This document shows positions 44,208 through 52,612 of a DNA stretch of 64,000 bases, one piece after another. Position numbers and translations under genes: made by a program. The DNA is from Mucilaginibacter aurantiaciroseus (GTDB lineage Bacteria > Bacteroidota > Bacteroidia > Sphingobacteriales > Sphingobacteriaceae), in contig NZ_JAMXOF010000003.1 in NCBI RefSeq assembly GCF_024055595.1, forward strand, positions 62,001 to 126,000, read 5' to 3'. The first letter of the stretch is position 1, and each line of letters opens with the position of its first letter. The notes under the pieces were generated by a model, which worked only from the letters and a program-made list of their open reading frames with translations, was not told where the DNA came from and made no database searches.

Positions 44208-45554
44208 ATGGATTTATTAAACTTATGGTTTAAACCTAAACCGTATATACATTTTTCTCCAAAAATTATAAAATCCGATATACGTTGGTTACAGGGTTCG
44301 TTACGCGACAGTAATTGGGTAGCTAAACATGCCTTTTTTCCATTAATTCATAAAATATTATACCAAAGGAAATTTAGAAGGCATTCTAATAAATCGATTA
44401 AACGTCGCATCAAATTAGAAACCAAAAAGCGGCATATCTATTACGCAACTCACTTAGATACGCATGTATATGCTTATTACGCTAATAAACTTAACGAATT
44501 ATACATAACTGAATTAGAAGAAGACGATCAACTTTCGTCGAGTGTAATCGCTTACAGAAGAATTGCCAAAGAAAACTCAAAAGGTAATAAAAGCAATATT
44601 GAGTTTGCGCATGAGGTTTTCAAATATATAAAAGATAGCAAGCGCGATTGTATGGCTCTTACATTTGACATCAAAAGTTTTTTTGACGATTTGGATCACA
44701 AAAAATTAAAACAGGCTTGGTGTAAATTATTAGGACTTAAAAGCTTGCCGGAAGACCACTTAAATATATATAGGTCGCTAACAAATTTTAAATATGTCGA
44801 AGAGAGTGACTTACTGTTAAAATATAATATCAAGCACAGAAATGACCTAAGACAATTAAAAACAAAATCTTTAGGTCTAAACAAAGATTTCAGAGTAAAA
44901 TTTGTTGATCAAAAGCTTATTAAAAGCAATAGTAAAGTCAATCCCTCAAACAAAATAATCGGCATTCCGCAAGGTACTCCACTAAGCGCATTTTTGTCTA
45001 ATTTATATCTTTTAGAGTTTGATAGAGAAGTATTGAGATTTCTATCAAATTTTGATGCGTCTTTATATAGAAGATATTCTGATGATATTGTTATTATTTG
45101 TAATCCATTATCTCGTGACGAAATAGAGAGTTTTATCTATGATAAAATACACAAAGACTATAATCTAATAATTCAACCCGAAAAAACTGAATGTGTTAAT
45201 TTCACGCTTTCAAACGATGAATTAGTAAGTGATAAAGCGCTCAATTATTTAGGGTTTTCTTTTAATGGTACAACAACTTTTCTAAAACCAGCAAGTTTAG
45301 CGGGCTATTACAGAACAATTAAAACTTATATTAAGCAAGCGGCGAGAAGGGCGAATAGAAGAAAGGCTGGAAAGAATGATACAATTTTTAAAAAGAAAAT
45401 TTACAAACTCGGCCACTTATATAAAAGAAATTACTTCAACTATGCAAAGCGTGCTTCGTTAGTTATGGATGATGAGCAATCTCAGATTAGAGGTCAAGTT
45501 AAAAATCATTGGAAAATTATCCATAAAGAATTGGCTAAAAGAAGCAAAAGCTAA
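44208..45554 (+). CDS. retroelement-type reverse transcriptase, probable antiviral DRT2-like
   Basis: A 448-residue single-domain reverse transcriptase. Motif A is ALTFDIKSFFDDLDH (Asp154), motif B is GIPQGTPLSAFLSNLYLLEF, motif C is YRRYSDDIVII with the catalytic Y290-S-D-D293, motif D follows (NLIIQPEKTE) and the LNYLGFSF motif E is present; a basic C-terminal region (AARRANRRKAGK) could bind RNA. The N-terminal pattern FKPKPYIHFS, WVAKHAFFPLI, YYATHLDTHVYAYYA and SVIAYR matches my memory of DRT2 (UG2) proteins. No maturase, endonuclease or integrase domain, so not a group II intron. The gene is much more AT-rich than its neighbours. A GTG 18 codons upstream is an alternative start. Confidence 0.85.
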   Translation: MDLLNLWFKPKPYIHFSPKIIKSDIRWLQGSLRDSNWVAKHAFFPLIHKILYQRKFRRHSNKSIKRRIKLETKKRHIYYATHLDTHVYAYYANKLNELYITELEEDDQLSSSVIAYRRIAKENSKGNKSNIEFAHEVFKYIKDSKRDCMALTFDIKSFFDDLDHKKLKQAWCKLLGLKSLPEDHLNIYRSLTNFKYVEESDLLLKYNIKHRNDLRQLKTKSLGLNKDFRVKFVDQKLIKSNSKVNPSNKIIGIPQGTPLSAFLSNLYLLEFDREVLRFLSNFDASLYRRYSDDIVIICNPLSRDEIESFIYDKIHKDYNLIIQPEKTECVNFTLSNDELVSDKALNYLGFSFNGTTTFLKPASLAGYYRTIKTYIKQAARRANRRKAGKNDTIFKKKIYKLGHLYKRNYFNYAKRASLVMDDEQSQIRGQVKNHWKIIHKELAKRSKS

Positions 45555-45785
45555 TCCTCCCCCCCCTAAACCAGATAGCAGCGATACCCACCCCGCGCCC
45601 AACGCCTGTGCCATGAAGAGCATAGCGGCACTATCCTAACAAAAGCACTACTAACATTACTTTATGAAACCGTAATTCACCAGCCAACATTAAATTTTTA
45701 ACCAGGCAAACCTAAATAACCGCAAAATGTTAATTTAGGCAATTACTTGTTTAACCATTACATTATAACATAGCTACCAAACCAT

Positions 45786-46319
45786 ATGCTTACAGACGAA
45801 CAAATGCGCTACCCTATTGGCAAATTCGTGCCGCCGGTATCTTATACCGATCAGGACATGCGCCAATGGATCCACGATATTGCCACCCTGCCCGGCCGAA
45901 TCCGCGAAGCCATCATTGGCCTCACGTACGAACAGCTGGACACCCAATACCGCACCGGAGGGTGGTCGTTGCGCCAAGTGGTGCACCACGTTGCAGATAG
46001 CCACATGAACGCCCTATGCCGTTTTAAACTGGCCCTTACCGAAGATAACCCTACCATAAAACCATACGACGAGGCTGGCTGGGCCATTCAGCCCGATTAC
46101 CGCCTGCCGGTAGAGCCGTCGCTAAAAATAATCGACGGTATCCACCAGCACCTCGTAGCCCTGTTCGAAAGCTTCACCGACGACCAGTGGAACCGCACGT
46201 TTACCCATCCCGAAAGTGGCAGCGTGATCCCGCTTAAAAAGAACCTGGCTACCTATGCATGGCACAGCAACCATCATTTGGCACATTTAACGGAAACGGT
46301 GAAGAGGTTGAAAGCGTAA
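45786..46319 (+). CDS. DinB/YfiT-like metal-dependent thiol transferase
   Basis: A 177-residue four-helix-bundle protein of the DinB superfamily, closest to YfiT/BstA bacillithiol S-transferases. The three metal-binding histidines are expected in RQVVHHVADSHMN and YAWHSNHHLAHL, both well kept. The opening YPIGKFVPPVSYTDQDMRQW is typical of the YfiT subgroup. Bacillithiol use is an inference from the subgroup. Confidence 0.85.
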   Translation: MLTDEQMRYPIGKFVPPVSYTDQDMRQWIHDIATLPGRIREAIIGLTYEQLDTQYRTGGWSLRQVVHHVADSHMNALCRFKLALTEDNPTIKPYDEAGWAIQPDYRLPVEPSLKIIDGIHQHLVALFESFTDDQWNRTFTHPESGSVIPLKKNLATYAWHSNHHLAHLTETVKRLKA

Positions 46320-46332
46320 AGCCTCACCCAAA

Positions 46333-46440
46333 CCCTCTCCAAAGGAGAGGGCTTAAAAAGCAGTTGCCCTTTGGCTCCCTCTCCAAAGGAGAAGGCTTAA
46401 AAAGCAGTTGCGCTTTGGCTCCCTCTCCAAAGGAGAGGGC
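46333..46440 (+). repeat. 44-bp tandem repeat with internal hairpin
   Basis: Two complete units and a 20-base third begin at 46333, 46377 and 46421. Each starts CCCTCTCCAAAGGAGAGGG (a hairpin; the second copy reads GAAGG) and continues GCTTAAAAAGCAGTTG then CCCTTTGGCT or CGCTTTGGCT. Probably a dispersed repeat expanded by slippage. Confidence 0.8.
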
Positions 46441-46479
46441 GAGAGGAGAGGCTTCATCGGGCGGGCCGCCTTCTCCGAG

Positions 46480-46568
46480 CGTCATTGCGGCGATAGCGTG
46501 GCAATCCCCTACTTACAGAGCCGTATACAACTCTATCGAAGATTGCCGCGCTATCGCTCGCAATGACG
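46480..46568. repeat. long inverted repeat of the GTCATTGCG family
   Basis: Left arm CGTCATTGCG + GCGATAGCG + TGGCAATC and right arm GATTGCC + GCGCTATCGC + TCGCAATGACG pair with few breaks over about 27 bases, with a 34-base loop. Same words as at 12105 and 43300. Confidence 0.75.
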
Positions 46569-46600
46569 CGGTGGGGACATAACACGACCATTTTTTTAAA

Positions 46601-46608
46601 TACCTTTG
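46601..46608 (+). promoter_or_regulatory. TAnnTTTG box immediately before the tRNA-binding protein start
   Basis: TACCTTTG, last G 6 bases before the ATG. It excludes the longer in-frame start at 46563 and predicts an almost leaderless mRNA. Confidence 0.6.
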
Positions 46609-46613
46609 CCATT

Positions 46614-46949
46614 ATGGAAACCATAACCTGGAACGATTTTGAAAAGGTGGAACTGCGTGCCGGTACCATTTTGGAAGTGGCCGATTTCCCGGAGGCGCGT
46701 AAACCCGCTTACAAGCTGACGGTAGATTTTGGCCCGCTGGGGGTAAAACAAAGCAGCGCGCAAATCACCAGGCACTATACAAAAGAAGAGTTACCGGGCA
46801 AACAGATTTTGGGAGTAATTAACTTCCCCAAGAAACAAATCGCTAATTTTATGTCGGAATTTTTGGTGACCGGCCTTGCAGATGAGCATGGAGACATTGT
46901 ACTTACCGCCATAGATAAACCCGTACCTAACGGTAGCAAACTGATATGA
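46614..46949 (+). CDS. tRNA-binding (CsaA-like) protein
   Basis: A 111-residue OB-fold protein of the tRNA-binding-domain family (EMAP II-like), close to CsaA. Blocks: [37 protein letters not shown] and [20 protein letters not shown], ending in the VPNGSKLI tail typical of CsaA. CsaA has been described as an export-related chaperone; the real role may be tRNA binding. Its stop overlaps the start of the next gene by 4 bases (ATGA). Confidence 0.85.
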   Translation: METITWNDFEKVELRAGTILEVADFPEARKPAYKLTVDFGPLGVKQSSAQITRHYTKEELPGKQILGVINFPKKQIANFMSEFLVTGLADEHGDIVLTAIDKPVPNGSKLI

Positions 46950-47320
46950 TTTTCGTAAACTGGGTAGTAGGCCCGCACCTCATCGGCTTGATATTTATCC
47001 TGGCAGGGCTCATCCAAAAGCGCTATCCACCAAAAGAGATCAACAGCCTTTATGGTTACCGTACCGCACGGTCCATGAAAGATCAGCAAAACTGGGACGA
47101 GGGCAATAAATATTCTACCCAACTTATTATAAAATGCGGGGTGGTGCTATTCGTAACCGGGTTTATCATCATCGTAGGCATGGCACTTTTACATATAACG
47201 CCCGAGTTAAGAACGCTGATCAAAGTGATCATCATGCTGGTGGGGGCAGTCGGCACGGTTGTGGTGCTGTTTACCTTGACAGAAAAACATTTAAAACGAA
47301 CATTTCCTGATACCATATAA
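46946..47320 (+). CDS. SdpI-family membrane protein
   Basis: A 124-residue membrane protein with three hydrophobic helices (about 8-22, 62-83, 89-110). Between the first two is the SdpI signature [19 protein letters not shown]. In Bacillus SdpI gives immunity to the SdpC toxin and controls a repressor; homologues without the toxin are common and their role is unknown. It is translationally coupled on both sides: 4-base overlap with the tRNA-binding gene and 1-base overlap with tadA. Confidence 0.82.
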   Translation: MIFVNWVVGPHLIGLIFILAGLIQKRYPPKEINSLYGYRTARSMKDQQNWDEGNKYSTQLIIKCGVVLFVTGFIIIVGMALLHITPELRTLIKVIIMLVGAVGTVVVLFTLTEKHLKRTFPDTI

Positions 47321-47790
47321 TGCGATATTACAATTTTAGCGATGAGCAGCCCGCAATCTCTCCCGACGATTTTTTTATGAACGAGGCCCTGAAGGAAGCC
47401 CGCCAGGCCCTGGCCGAGGACGAGATCCCGATTGGTGCTGTGGTGGTTTGCAAGGGGCAGATCATCGGCCGCGGCCATAACCTTACCGAGCGCCTTAATG
47501 ATGTTACCGCCCATGCCGAAATGCAGGCCCTTACGGCGGCAGTAAATTCGATGGGTGGCAAATACCTGCCCGAGTGTACGCTGTATGTTACCATGGAGCC
47601 CTGCGTAATGTGCGCCGGTGCAAGCTACTGGTTCCAGGTGGGCCGGATTGTTTTTGGCGCTTACGATGTGCAGCGCGGGTTTGGCAGGCTTAACCAAAGC
47701 ATTACCCACCCCAAAACGTTGATTACCGGCGGCATCCACGAAAATGAGTGCTCGCAGCTGATGAAGGATTTTTTTAAGAGTAAGAGATGA
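47320..47790 (+). CDS. tadA: tRNA-specific adenosine deaminase / nucleoside deaminase
   Basis: A 156-residue zinc deaminase. Zinc ligands are in VTAHAEMQAL (HAE with the catalytic Glu) and MEPCVMCAGA (PCxxC). It deaminates the wobble adenosine of tRNA-Arg in the TadA reading; a guanine-deaminase-like role is a weaker alternative. The first 19 residues before MNEALKEARQAL are extra compared with E. coli TadA, so a second start at that ATG is possible. Confidence 0.88.
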   Translation: MRYYNFSDEQPAISPDDFFMNEALKEARQALAEDEIPIGAVVVCKGQIIGRGHNLTERLNDVTAHAEMQALTAAVNSMGGKYLPECTLYVTMEPCVMCAGASYWFQVGRIVFGAYDVQRGFGRLNQSITHPKTLITGGIHENECSQLMKDFFKSKR

Positions 47791-47910
47791 TTAGTCGGGA
47801 AGTCCGATGTCCGAAAGTCCGTAGTCGATTTATATTCTTCGCATTTTCGTCTTTTCCGGCTTCCGCACTTCGCTAACTTACCGACCACTTAACAAAAACT
47901 TGACATTGAT

Positions 47911-47950
47911 ATAGAACAAAAACATACCTCAACGCTTATATTTGTTCTAT
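47911..47950. promoter_or_regulatory. promoter and operator-like inverted repeat before superoxide dismutase
   Basis: Perfect 10-base arms ATAGAACAAA and TTTGTTCTAT, 20 bases apart. The TTTG of the right arm is also the end of a TATATTTG promoter box (47937-47944), so a dimeric regulator bound to both arms would cover the promoter. Confidence 0.55.
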
Positions 47951-47982
47951 CACGAAACGTTTAACCTTAAATTTTAAATATT

Positions 47983-48594
47983 ATGGCATTTACACTACCG
48001 GCGTTATCTTACGCTACCGATGCTCTGGAACCACACATTGATAAACTTACTATGGAAATTCACCATGGTAAACATCACCAGGCTTATGTTACCAATTTAA
48101 ACAAAGCTTTGGAAGGTAAACCAGAGGCTGATGATAAAATTGAGGATATTATCAAAAATATATCAAAGTTCCCTGCTGCTGTGCGTAACAACGGTGGCGG
48201 CCACTTTAACCACACCATGTTTTGGACGTTGCTTTCGCCAAGCGGTGGCGGCGAGCCTACAGGCGCGTTGGCCGATGCTATCAAAAGCACATTCGGTTCG
48301 GTTGCTGATTTCAAAACTAAAGTTAACGAAGCAGGTGCAACCCGTTTCGGTTCTGGCTGGGCATGGCTTATTGTTACTGCCGATAAAAAACTGGCGGTTA
48401 CATCAACCCCTAACCAGGATAACCCTTTAATGGATATTGCCGAAGTAAAAGGTACCCCAATTTTAGGTATTGACGTATGGGAACATGCTTACTACCTAAA
48501 ATACCAAAACCTGCGCCCGGCTTACCTTACCGCTATCTGGAATGTAATTAACTGGAACCACGTTTCAGAATTATACACTAAAGCTATCGCTTAA
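47983..48594 (+). CDS. superoxide dismutase (Fe/Mn type)
   Basis: Converts superoxide to hydrogen peroxide and oxygen in the cytosol. The 203-residue protein has all four metal ligands in their usual blocks: the His in [13 protein letters not shown], the His in [10 protein letters not shown], and Asp plus His in [14 protein letters not shown]. Mn or Fe cannot be told safely by eye. An operator-like inverted repeat overlaps its promoter box, consistent with oxidative-stress control. Confidence 0.95.
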   Translation: MAFTLPALSYATDALEPHIDKLTMEIHHGKHHQAYVTNLNKALEGKPEADDKIEDIIKNISKFPAAVRNNGGGHFNHTMFWTLLSPSGGGEPTGALADAIKSTFGSVADFKTKVNEAGATRFGSGWAWLIVTADKKLAVTSTPNQDNPLMDIAEVKGTPILGIDVWEHAYYLKYQNLRPAYLTAIWNVINWNHVSELYTKAIA

Positions 48595-48707
48595 TTAGCG
48601 AAACCCTTACATTAGCCCCCTCTAAATATTATCCGGGAAGGGAAACTTTATTTATAAAGCCCCCCCTTCCGGGGTAGGTTTGGGTGGGGCTTTTATTAAT
48701 TTATCCC

Positions 48708-49706
48708 ATGAAAGCCATCGTCCTCGAATCCGCAGAAAACCCTTTGGTTATAAAAGAAGTTGCCAAACCTACACCCGGCCCGGGCGAAGTATTGGTGCAA
48801 ATAAAGGCCGCAGCACTAAACCGCCGCGACTGGTGGATAACCATAGGCAAGTACGCCGGCATAAAATACCCAACTATTTTAGGTGCCGATGGTGCGGGCA
48901 TTGTTGCCGAAGCTGGCGAAGGCGCAAGCGATTGGCTCAACAAAGAGGTTATCATTAACCCATCCCATAACTGGGGAGAGCACCCGCAATTTCAGGGAAA
49001 AGAGTTTAAAATATTAGGCCTGCCCGATGATGGTACCATGGCAGAATATGTACTGGTTAAAGCCGAATATCTTTACCCAAAACCTGCCCACTTAACGTTT
49101 GAACAAGCCGCCGCTTTGCCTTTGGCAGGGATAACCGCTTATAGGGCCTTGTTCATCAAGGCGCATATCAAAAAAGGCGACAAGGTTTTGGTGGTGGGTG
49201 TTGGCGCGGGTACAGGTTCATTTACCTTGCAATTTGCCGTAGCAGCAGGCGCGCAGGTTTTTGTAACATCCAGCACGGATGAGAAAATTGAGCAGGCTAA
49301 ACAACTTGGTGCAGCTGCAGGCGTAAACTACAAAGCGCAGGACTGGGCGCAGGAACTTAAACACCTTAGCGGCGGCGGTTTTGATATTGTGGTGGATAGC
49401 GCCCTCGGCCCCGATTTTAATAAGATCCCCGATTTGTGTAATCCTGGCGGGCGCATCGTATTTTTCGGTGGCACTGCAGGTAATATTCCCGAGCTGGATG
49501 CACGGCCTTTATTTTGGAAACAGTTACAGCTATTAGGCACCACCATGGGTACGCAGGGCGATTTTAAAGCCATGCTTGCCTTTGTAAACGAGCACAGGAT
49601 TGTCCCGGTTGTTGATGAGATATTCCCGCTGGCGGATGCTAAAAAGGCTTTTGATAAGATGGGCGCGGCTAAACAGTTTGGGAAGATCGTGATAAGCCTC
49701 ACCTAA
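48708..49706 (+). CDS. zinc-type alcohol dehydrogenase / quinone oxidoreductase family protein
   Basis: A 332-residue medium-chain dehydrogenase/reductase. The N-terminal GroES-like domain has VLESAENPLVIKEV and LNRRDWWITIGKYAG; the nucleotide-binding motif is VLVVGVGAGTGSFTLQFA near residue 157. The catalytic zinc ligands are not obvious, which fits the quinone-oxidoreductase branch. The start was set at the ATG giving MKAIVLES; the eight codons before it overlap a GC-rich repeat. Confidence 0.85.
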   Translation: MKAIVLESAENPLVIKEVAKPTPGPGEVLVQIKAAALNRRDWWITIGKYAGIKYPTILGADGAGIVAEAGEGASDWLNKEVIINPSHNWGEHPQFQGKEFKILGLPDDGTMAEYVLVKAEYLYPKPAHLTFEQAAALPLAGITAYRALFIKAHIKKGDKVLVVGVGAGTGSFTLQFAVAAGAQVFVTSSTDEKIEQAKQLGAAAGVNYKAQDWAQELKHLSGGGFDIVVDSALGPDFNKIPDLCNPGGRIVFFGGTAGNIPELDARPLFWKQLQLLGTTMGTQGDFKAMLAFVNEHRIVPVVDEIFPLADAKKAFDKMGAAKQFGKIVISLT

Positions 49707-49834
49707 TCCTATCCTTTGGAGAGAACTAAATATTTTTTGCTGCCTCCCCTTCAGAGAGGGCTGGGAGAGGCCTGTCATAACCACACCCCTTTCAACTTAC
49801 CTCACTATTAATTAGGGTTTAAAATTAAATCTAC

Positions 49835-49842
49835 TAATTTTG
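49835..49842 (+). promoter_or_regulatory. TAnnTTTG box for the amino-acid permease
   Basis: TAATTTTG, 17 bases before the ATG. Confidence 0.5.
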
Positions 49843-49858
49843 TGGACTTTATTTAAGC

Positions 49859-51313
49859 ATGATCAGAAAACCCATCGAACTCCTACTGAAAGAATCTGAA
49901 GAAGTAGGAGAAAACTCGCTCAAACGTTCGCTTGGCCCGGTTAACCTTATCCTTATCGGGATAGGCATTATTATTGGCGCGGGCTTGTTCTCTTTAACAG
50001 GCCTCGCCGCAGGCCAGCACTCGGGCCCGGCGGTTACCATATCTTTTTTAATTGCCGCTTTAGGGTGTACGTTCGCCGCGTTGTGTTATGCTGAGTTTTC
50101 GGCCATGATACCGGTTGCCGGCAGTGCCTACACCTATTCTTACGCCACCATGGGCGAGCTTTTCGCCTGGATCATCGGCTGGGACCTGATGCTGGAGTAT
50201 GCGGTTGGCGCGGCAACGGTTGCCATCAGTTGGTCGCAATACTTAACTAAATTTTTATCCTGGTTTGATCTGTACCTGCCCCCGCAGCTTATCCTGTCGC
50301 CGTTCGAAACTTCTAAAGCGGCCAATGGCGATGTGGTGCGCGGCATTATTAACCTGCCTGCGGCTTTAATTGTGGTGCTGGTTACCAGCATTATCATCCG
50401 TGGCACAAAAGGCTCTGCACTTATTAATGCCATTATCGTAAGTTTAAAGGTTGGCGTGGTATTGGTATTCATAGCTGTGGGATGGTCATTCATTAATCCG
50501 GCAAACTATCACCCTTACATACCGCAAAATACGGGCGTGTGGGGCGATTACGGCTGGTCGGGAATATTTAGAGGTGCCGGACTGGTATTCTTCGTGTTCA
50601 TCGGCTTTGATGCTGTATCTACCGCCGCGCAGGAAGCTAAGAACCCGCAGCGTAATATGCCAATAGGTATTATAGGTTCATTGGTAATATGTACCATCCT
50701 GTTTGTGATCTTCGCCCACGTGATGACAGGGATGGCCAACTATAAAGAGTTCATCGGCTCGGGTGCGCCCGTTGCCATCGCTATCGAAAAAACGCATTAC
50801 CAATGGTTAAGTAAAGCTATTGTACTGGCGATATTGATTGGCTACACCTCGGTGATATTGGTTGATCTGTTGGGCCAGTCGCGCGTGTTCTTCTCCATGT
50901 CGAAAGATGGTTTGCTGCCTAAAGTGTTTTCTGAAGTTCACCATAAATTTCGCACCCCGTGGAAATCAAACATGCTACTTTGCGGGTTCATATCCATATT
51001 CGCGGCTTTTGTACCCATCCGTGTAGTGGGTGAAATGACCAGCATTGGCACTTTACTTGCTTTTGTGATGGTATGCGCCGGAGTGCTTATATTGCGCAAG
51101 CAACAGCCCAATGTGCACCGCCCGTTTAAAACACCGTTGGTGCCTTTGGTGCCGATACTGGGTATTTTAACCTGCTTTGCCATGATGACGTTTTTACCGG
51201 GCGATACCTGGTTAAGGCTCATTATTTGGCTGGCGATAGGTTTGGTAATTTACTTTACCTACGGCAAAAAGAACAGTGTGCTGGGCAAAGCGATGGCTGC
51301 AAAAAAAGAATGA
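49859..51313 (+). CDS. amino-acid permease (APC superfamily, cationic amino-acid transporter type)
   Basis: A 484-residue inner-membrane transporter with about 12 predicted helices. The first helix has the substrate-site block GIGIIIGAGLFSLTGLAAG, followed by the APC motif FSAMIPVAGSAYTYSYATMG. ENSLKRSLGPVNLILIG and FIGFDAVSTAAQEAKNPQRN are typical of the CAT/YfnA group. Substrate not certain. It is followed 6 bases later by a PaaE-like reductase, probably co-transcribed. Confidence 0.88.
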   Translation: MIRKPIELLLKESEEVGENSLKRSLGPVNLILIGIGIIIGAGLFSLTGLAAGQHSGPAVTISFLIAALGCTFAALCYAEFSAMIPVAGSAYTYSYATMGELFAWIIGWDLMLEYAVGAATVAISWSQYLTKFLSWFDLYLPPQLILSPFETSKAANGDVVRGIINLPAALIVVLVTSIIIRGTKGSALINAIIVSLKVGVVLVFIAVGWSFINPANYHPYIPQNTGVWGDYGWSGIFRGAGLVFFVFIGFDAVSTAAQEAKNPQRNMPIGIIGSLVICTILFVIFAHVMTGMANYKEFIGSGAPVAIAIEKTHYQWLSKAIVLAILIGYTSVILVDLLGQSRVFFSMSKDGLLPKVFSEVHHKFRTPWKSNMLLCGFISIFAAFVPIRVVGEMTSIGTLLAFVMVCAGVLILRKQQPNVHRPFKTPLVPLVPILGILTCFAMMTFLPGDTWLRLIIWLAIGLVIYFTYGKKNSVLGKAMAAKKE

Positions 51314-51319
51314 TCATAA

Positions 51320-52342
51320 ATGGCAGACTTACTGCAATTACGTGTTGATGGAATAAAATGGGAACTGCCGAATACGGCTACCTTCTATTTAGTAAGAGCC
51401 GTTGGCTACAAGCCGGTTTATAAAGCCGGGCAATTTATTACGCTGGTATTTGATCATCATAACCAGGAAGTGAGGCGCTCTTACTCACTAAGCTCTTCGC
51501 CGGATGATGAGCGGCTTACCATTACCGTAAAACGCATCAGCAACGGCGAGATCTCGCGCTTCCTGCTCACCAAAGTTAACGTAGGCGATATATTGAACGT
51601 GGTTGAACCTGCCGGGGTGTTCACCGTTAAGGAATACGAGGCTGAGAAAGACCTGGTGTTCTTCGCGGCAGGCAGCGGCATCACCCCGATATTTTCGCAA
51701 ATAAAATACGTGCTTAACCGCCCGGGCAAAAGCAAGCTTCACTTGATCTATAGCAGCAAAAACAAGCAAACCATTTTGTTTAATAATGAGCTGAACGAGT
51801 TGCTGTCAAACTATCCCGATAGGTTTACCGTTACCCATTTGCTAAGCAACGAAGCCAACCGCCTTACCAATATCCGGGTAGAGCAGTTGGTAAATGAGCG
51901 ATTAAACTTCGATAAAAGCAAAGCCGACTTTTACCTGTGCGGGCCATTCGTGTACATGCGCATGATCCGGCTTACGCTGATGTATATGGGGATCCACCCA
52001 CAACAGATCCACAAAGAAAACTTTGTGTTGGAAACGGTACCCGTTACCGGTAGCCAAACCAATTATCCGCCCAAAAATATCCGCATCAATTTTGAGGGAG
52101 CGGTACATAATATTGTTGCAGGAGAAAATCAGTCTATCCTGCAAGCGGCCTTACAAAACAAGATTAAGCTGCCCTACAGCTGCCGAAGCGGCATCTGCTC
52201 GGCATGCGTGGCTTTCTGTAAAACCGGCAAAGTAGAAATGGCGAAGAACGAGGTGCTTACAGATGAAGACATTGCCAAAGGCTGGATCCTCACCTGCACG
52301 GGGCACGCATTGACGGATGATGTGGAGGTGGAGTATAAGTAG
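51320..52342 (+). CDS. ferredoxin--NADP reductase-like flavoprotein with C-terminal 2Fe-2S domain (PaaE-like)
   Basis: A 340-residue electron-transfer protein. FAD-binding block: VRRSYSLSSSPDDERL; NAD(P)-binding block: LVFFAAGSGITPIFSQIKY and FYLCGPFVYM. The last 90 residues are a plant-type ferredoxin with cysteines in YSCRSGICSACVAFC (C-x4-C-x2-C) and the fourth in WILTCTG. This architecture matches the reductase of phenylacetyl-CoA oxygenase, but no paaABCD genes are here, so it may serve a desaturase or other oxygenase. Confidence 0.88.
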   Translation: MADLLQLRVDGIKWELPNTATFYLVRAVGYKPVYKAGQFITLVFDHHNQEVRRSYSLSSSPDDERLTITVKRISNGEISRFLLTKVNVGDILNVVEPAGVFTVKEYEAEKDLVFFAAGSGITPIFSQIKYVLNRPGKSKLHLIYSSKNKQTILFNNELNELLSNYPDRFTVTHLLSNEANRLTNIRVEQLVNERLNFDKSKADFYLCGPFVYMRMIRLTLMYMGIHPQQIHKENFVLETVPVTGSQTNYPPKNIRINFEGAVHNIVAGENQSILQAALQNKIKLPYSCRSGICSACVAFCKTGKVEMAKNEVLTDEDIAKGWILTCTGHALTDDVEVEYK

Positions 52343-52512
52343 TTTGCCGTTGGAAGTAGGTAGTTTGCAGCTTTACACGATTTGTAGAAACACAATATCT
52401 TTCGTTTCCCGCTTGCAAAGAAGATCTTGCGCTTTTACGTGCTTAAAGAAGACGCGAAGTATCGCGTGTCTACGTTTCATTATAAAAACAACCTGTAATA
52501 TCAAACGTTAGT

Positions 52513-52581
52513 GAGAAATCTGGTTAGATAAGAATGGCGGACTTGCATGTAGCCGACTTTGTTTATCTAACCAGATTTCTC
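52513..52581. repeat. perfect 19-base inverted repeat
   Basis: Arms GAGAAATCTGGTTAGATAA and its exact complement around a 31-base loop, followed by CCTCGTACCTCGTTCGAAAT. A half-like relative (GAGAAATCTTATTAGATAAG) is at 42950-42970, so this is a dispersed element. It separates convergent genes and could also terminate them. Confidence 0.8.
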
Positions 52582-52612
52582 CTCGTACCTCGTTCGAAAT
52601 AACATGATTATA

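Noticed and set aside
44087..45570. GGGGGAGG / CCTCCCCCC near both ends of the reverse transcriptase as terminal inverted repeats
   Set aside because: Short, low-complexity and with unequal run lengths; one copy lies within the leader, so it does not bound the unit.
47083..47739. 218-codon minus-strand open frame opposite the SdpI and tadA genes
   Set aside because: Fully antisense to two well-supported genes and without any recognisable motif.
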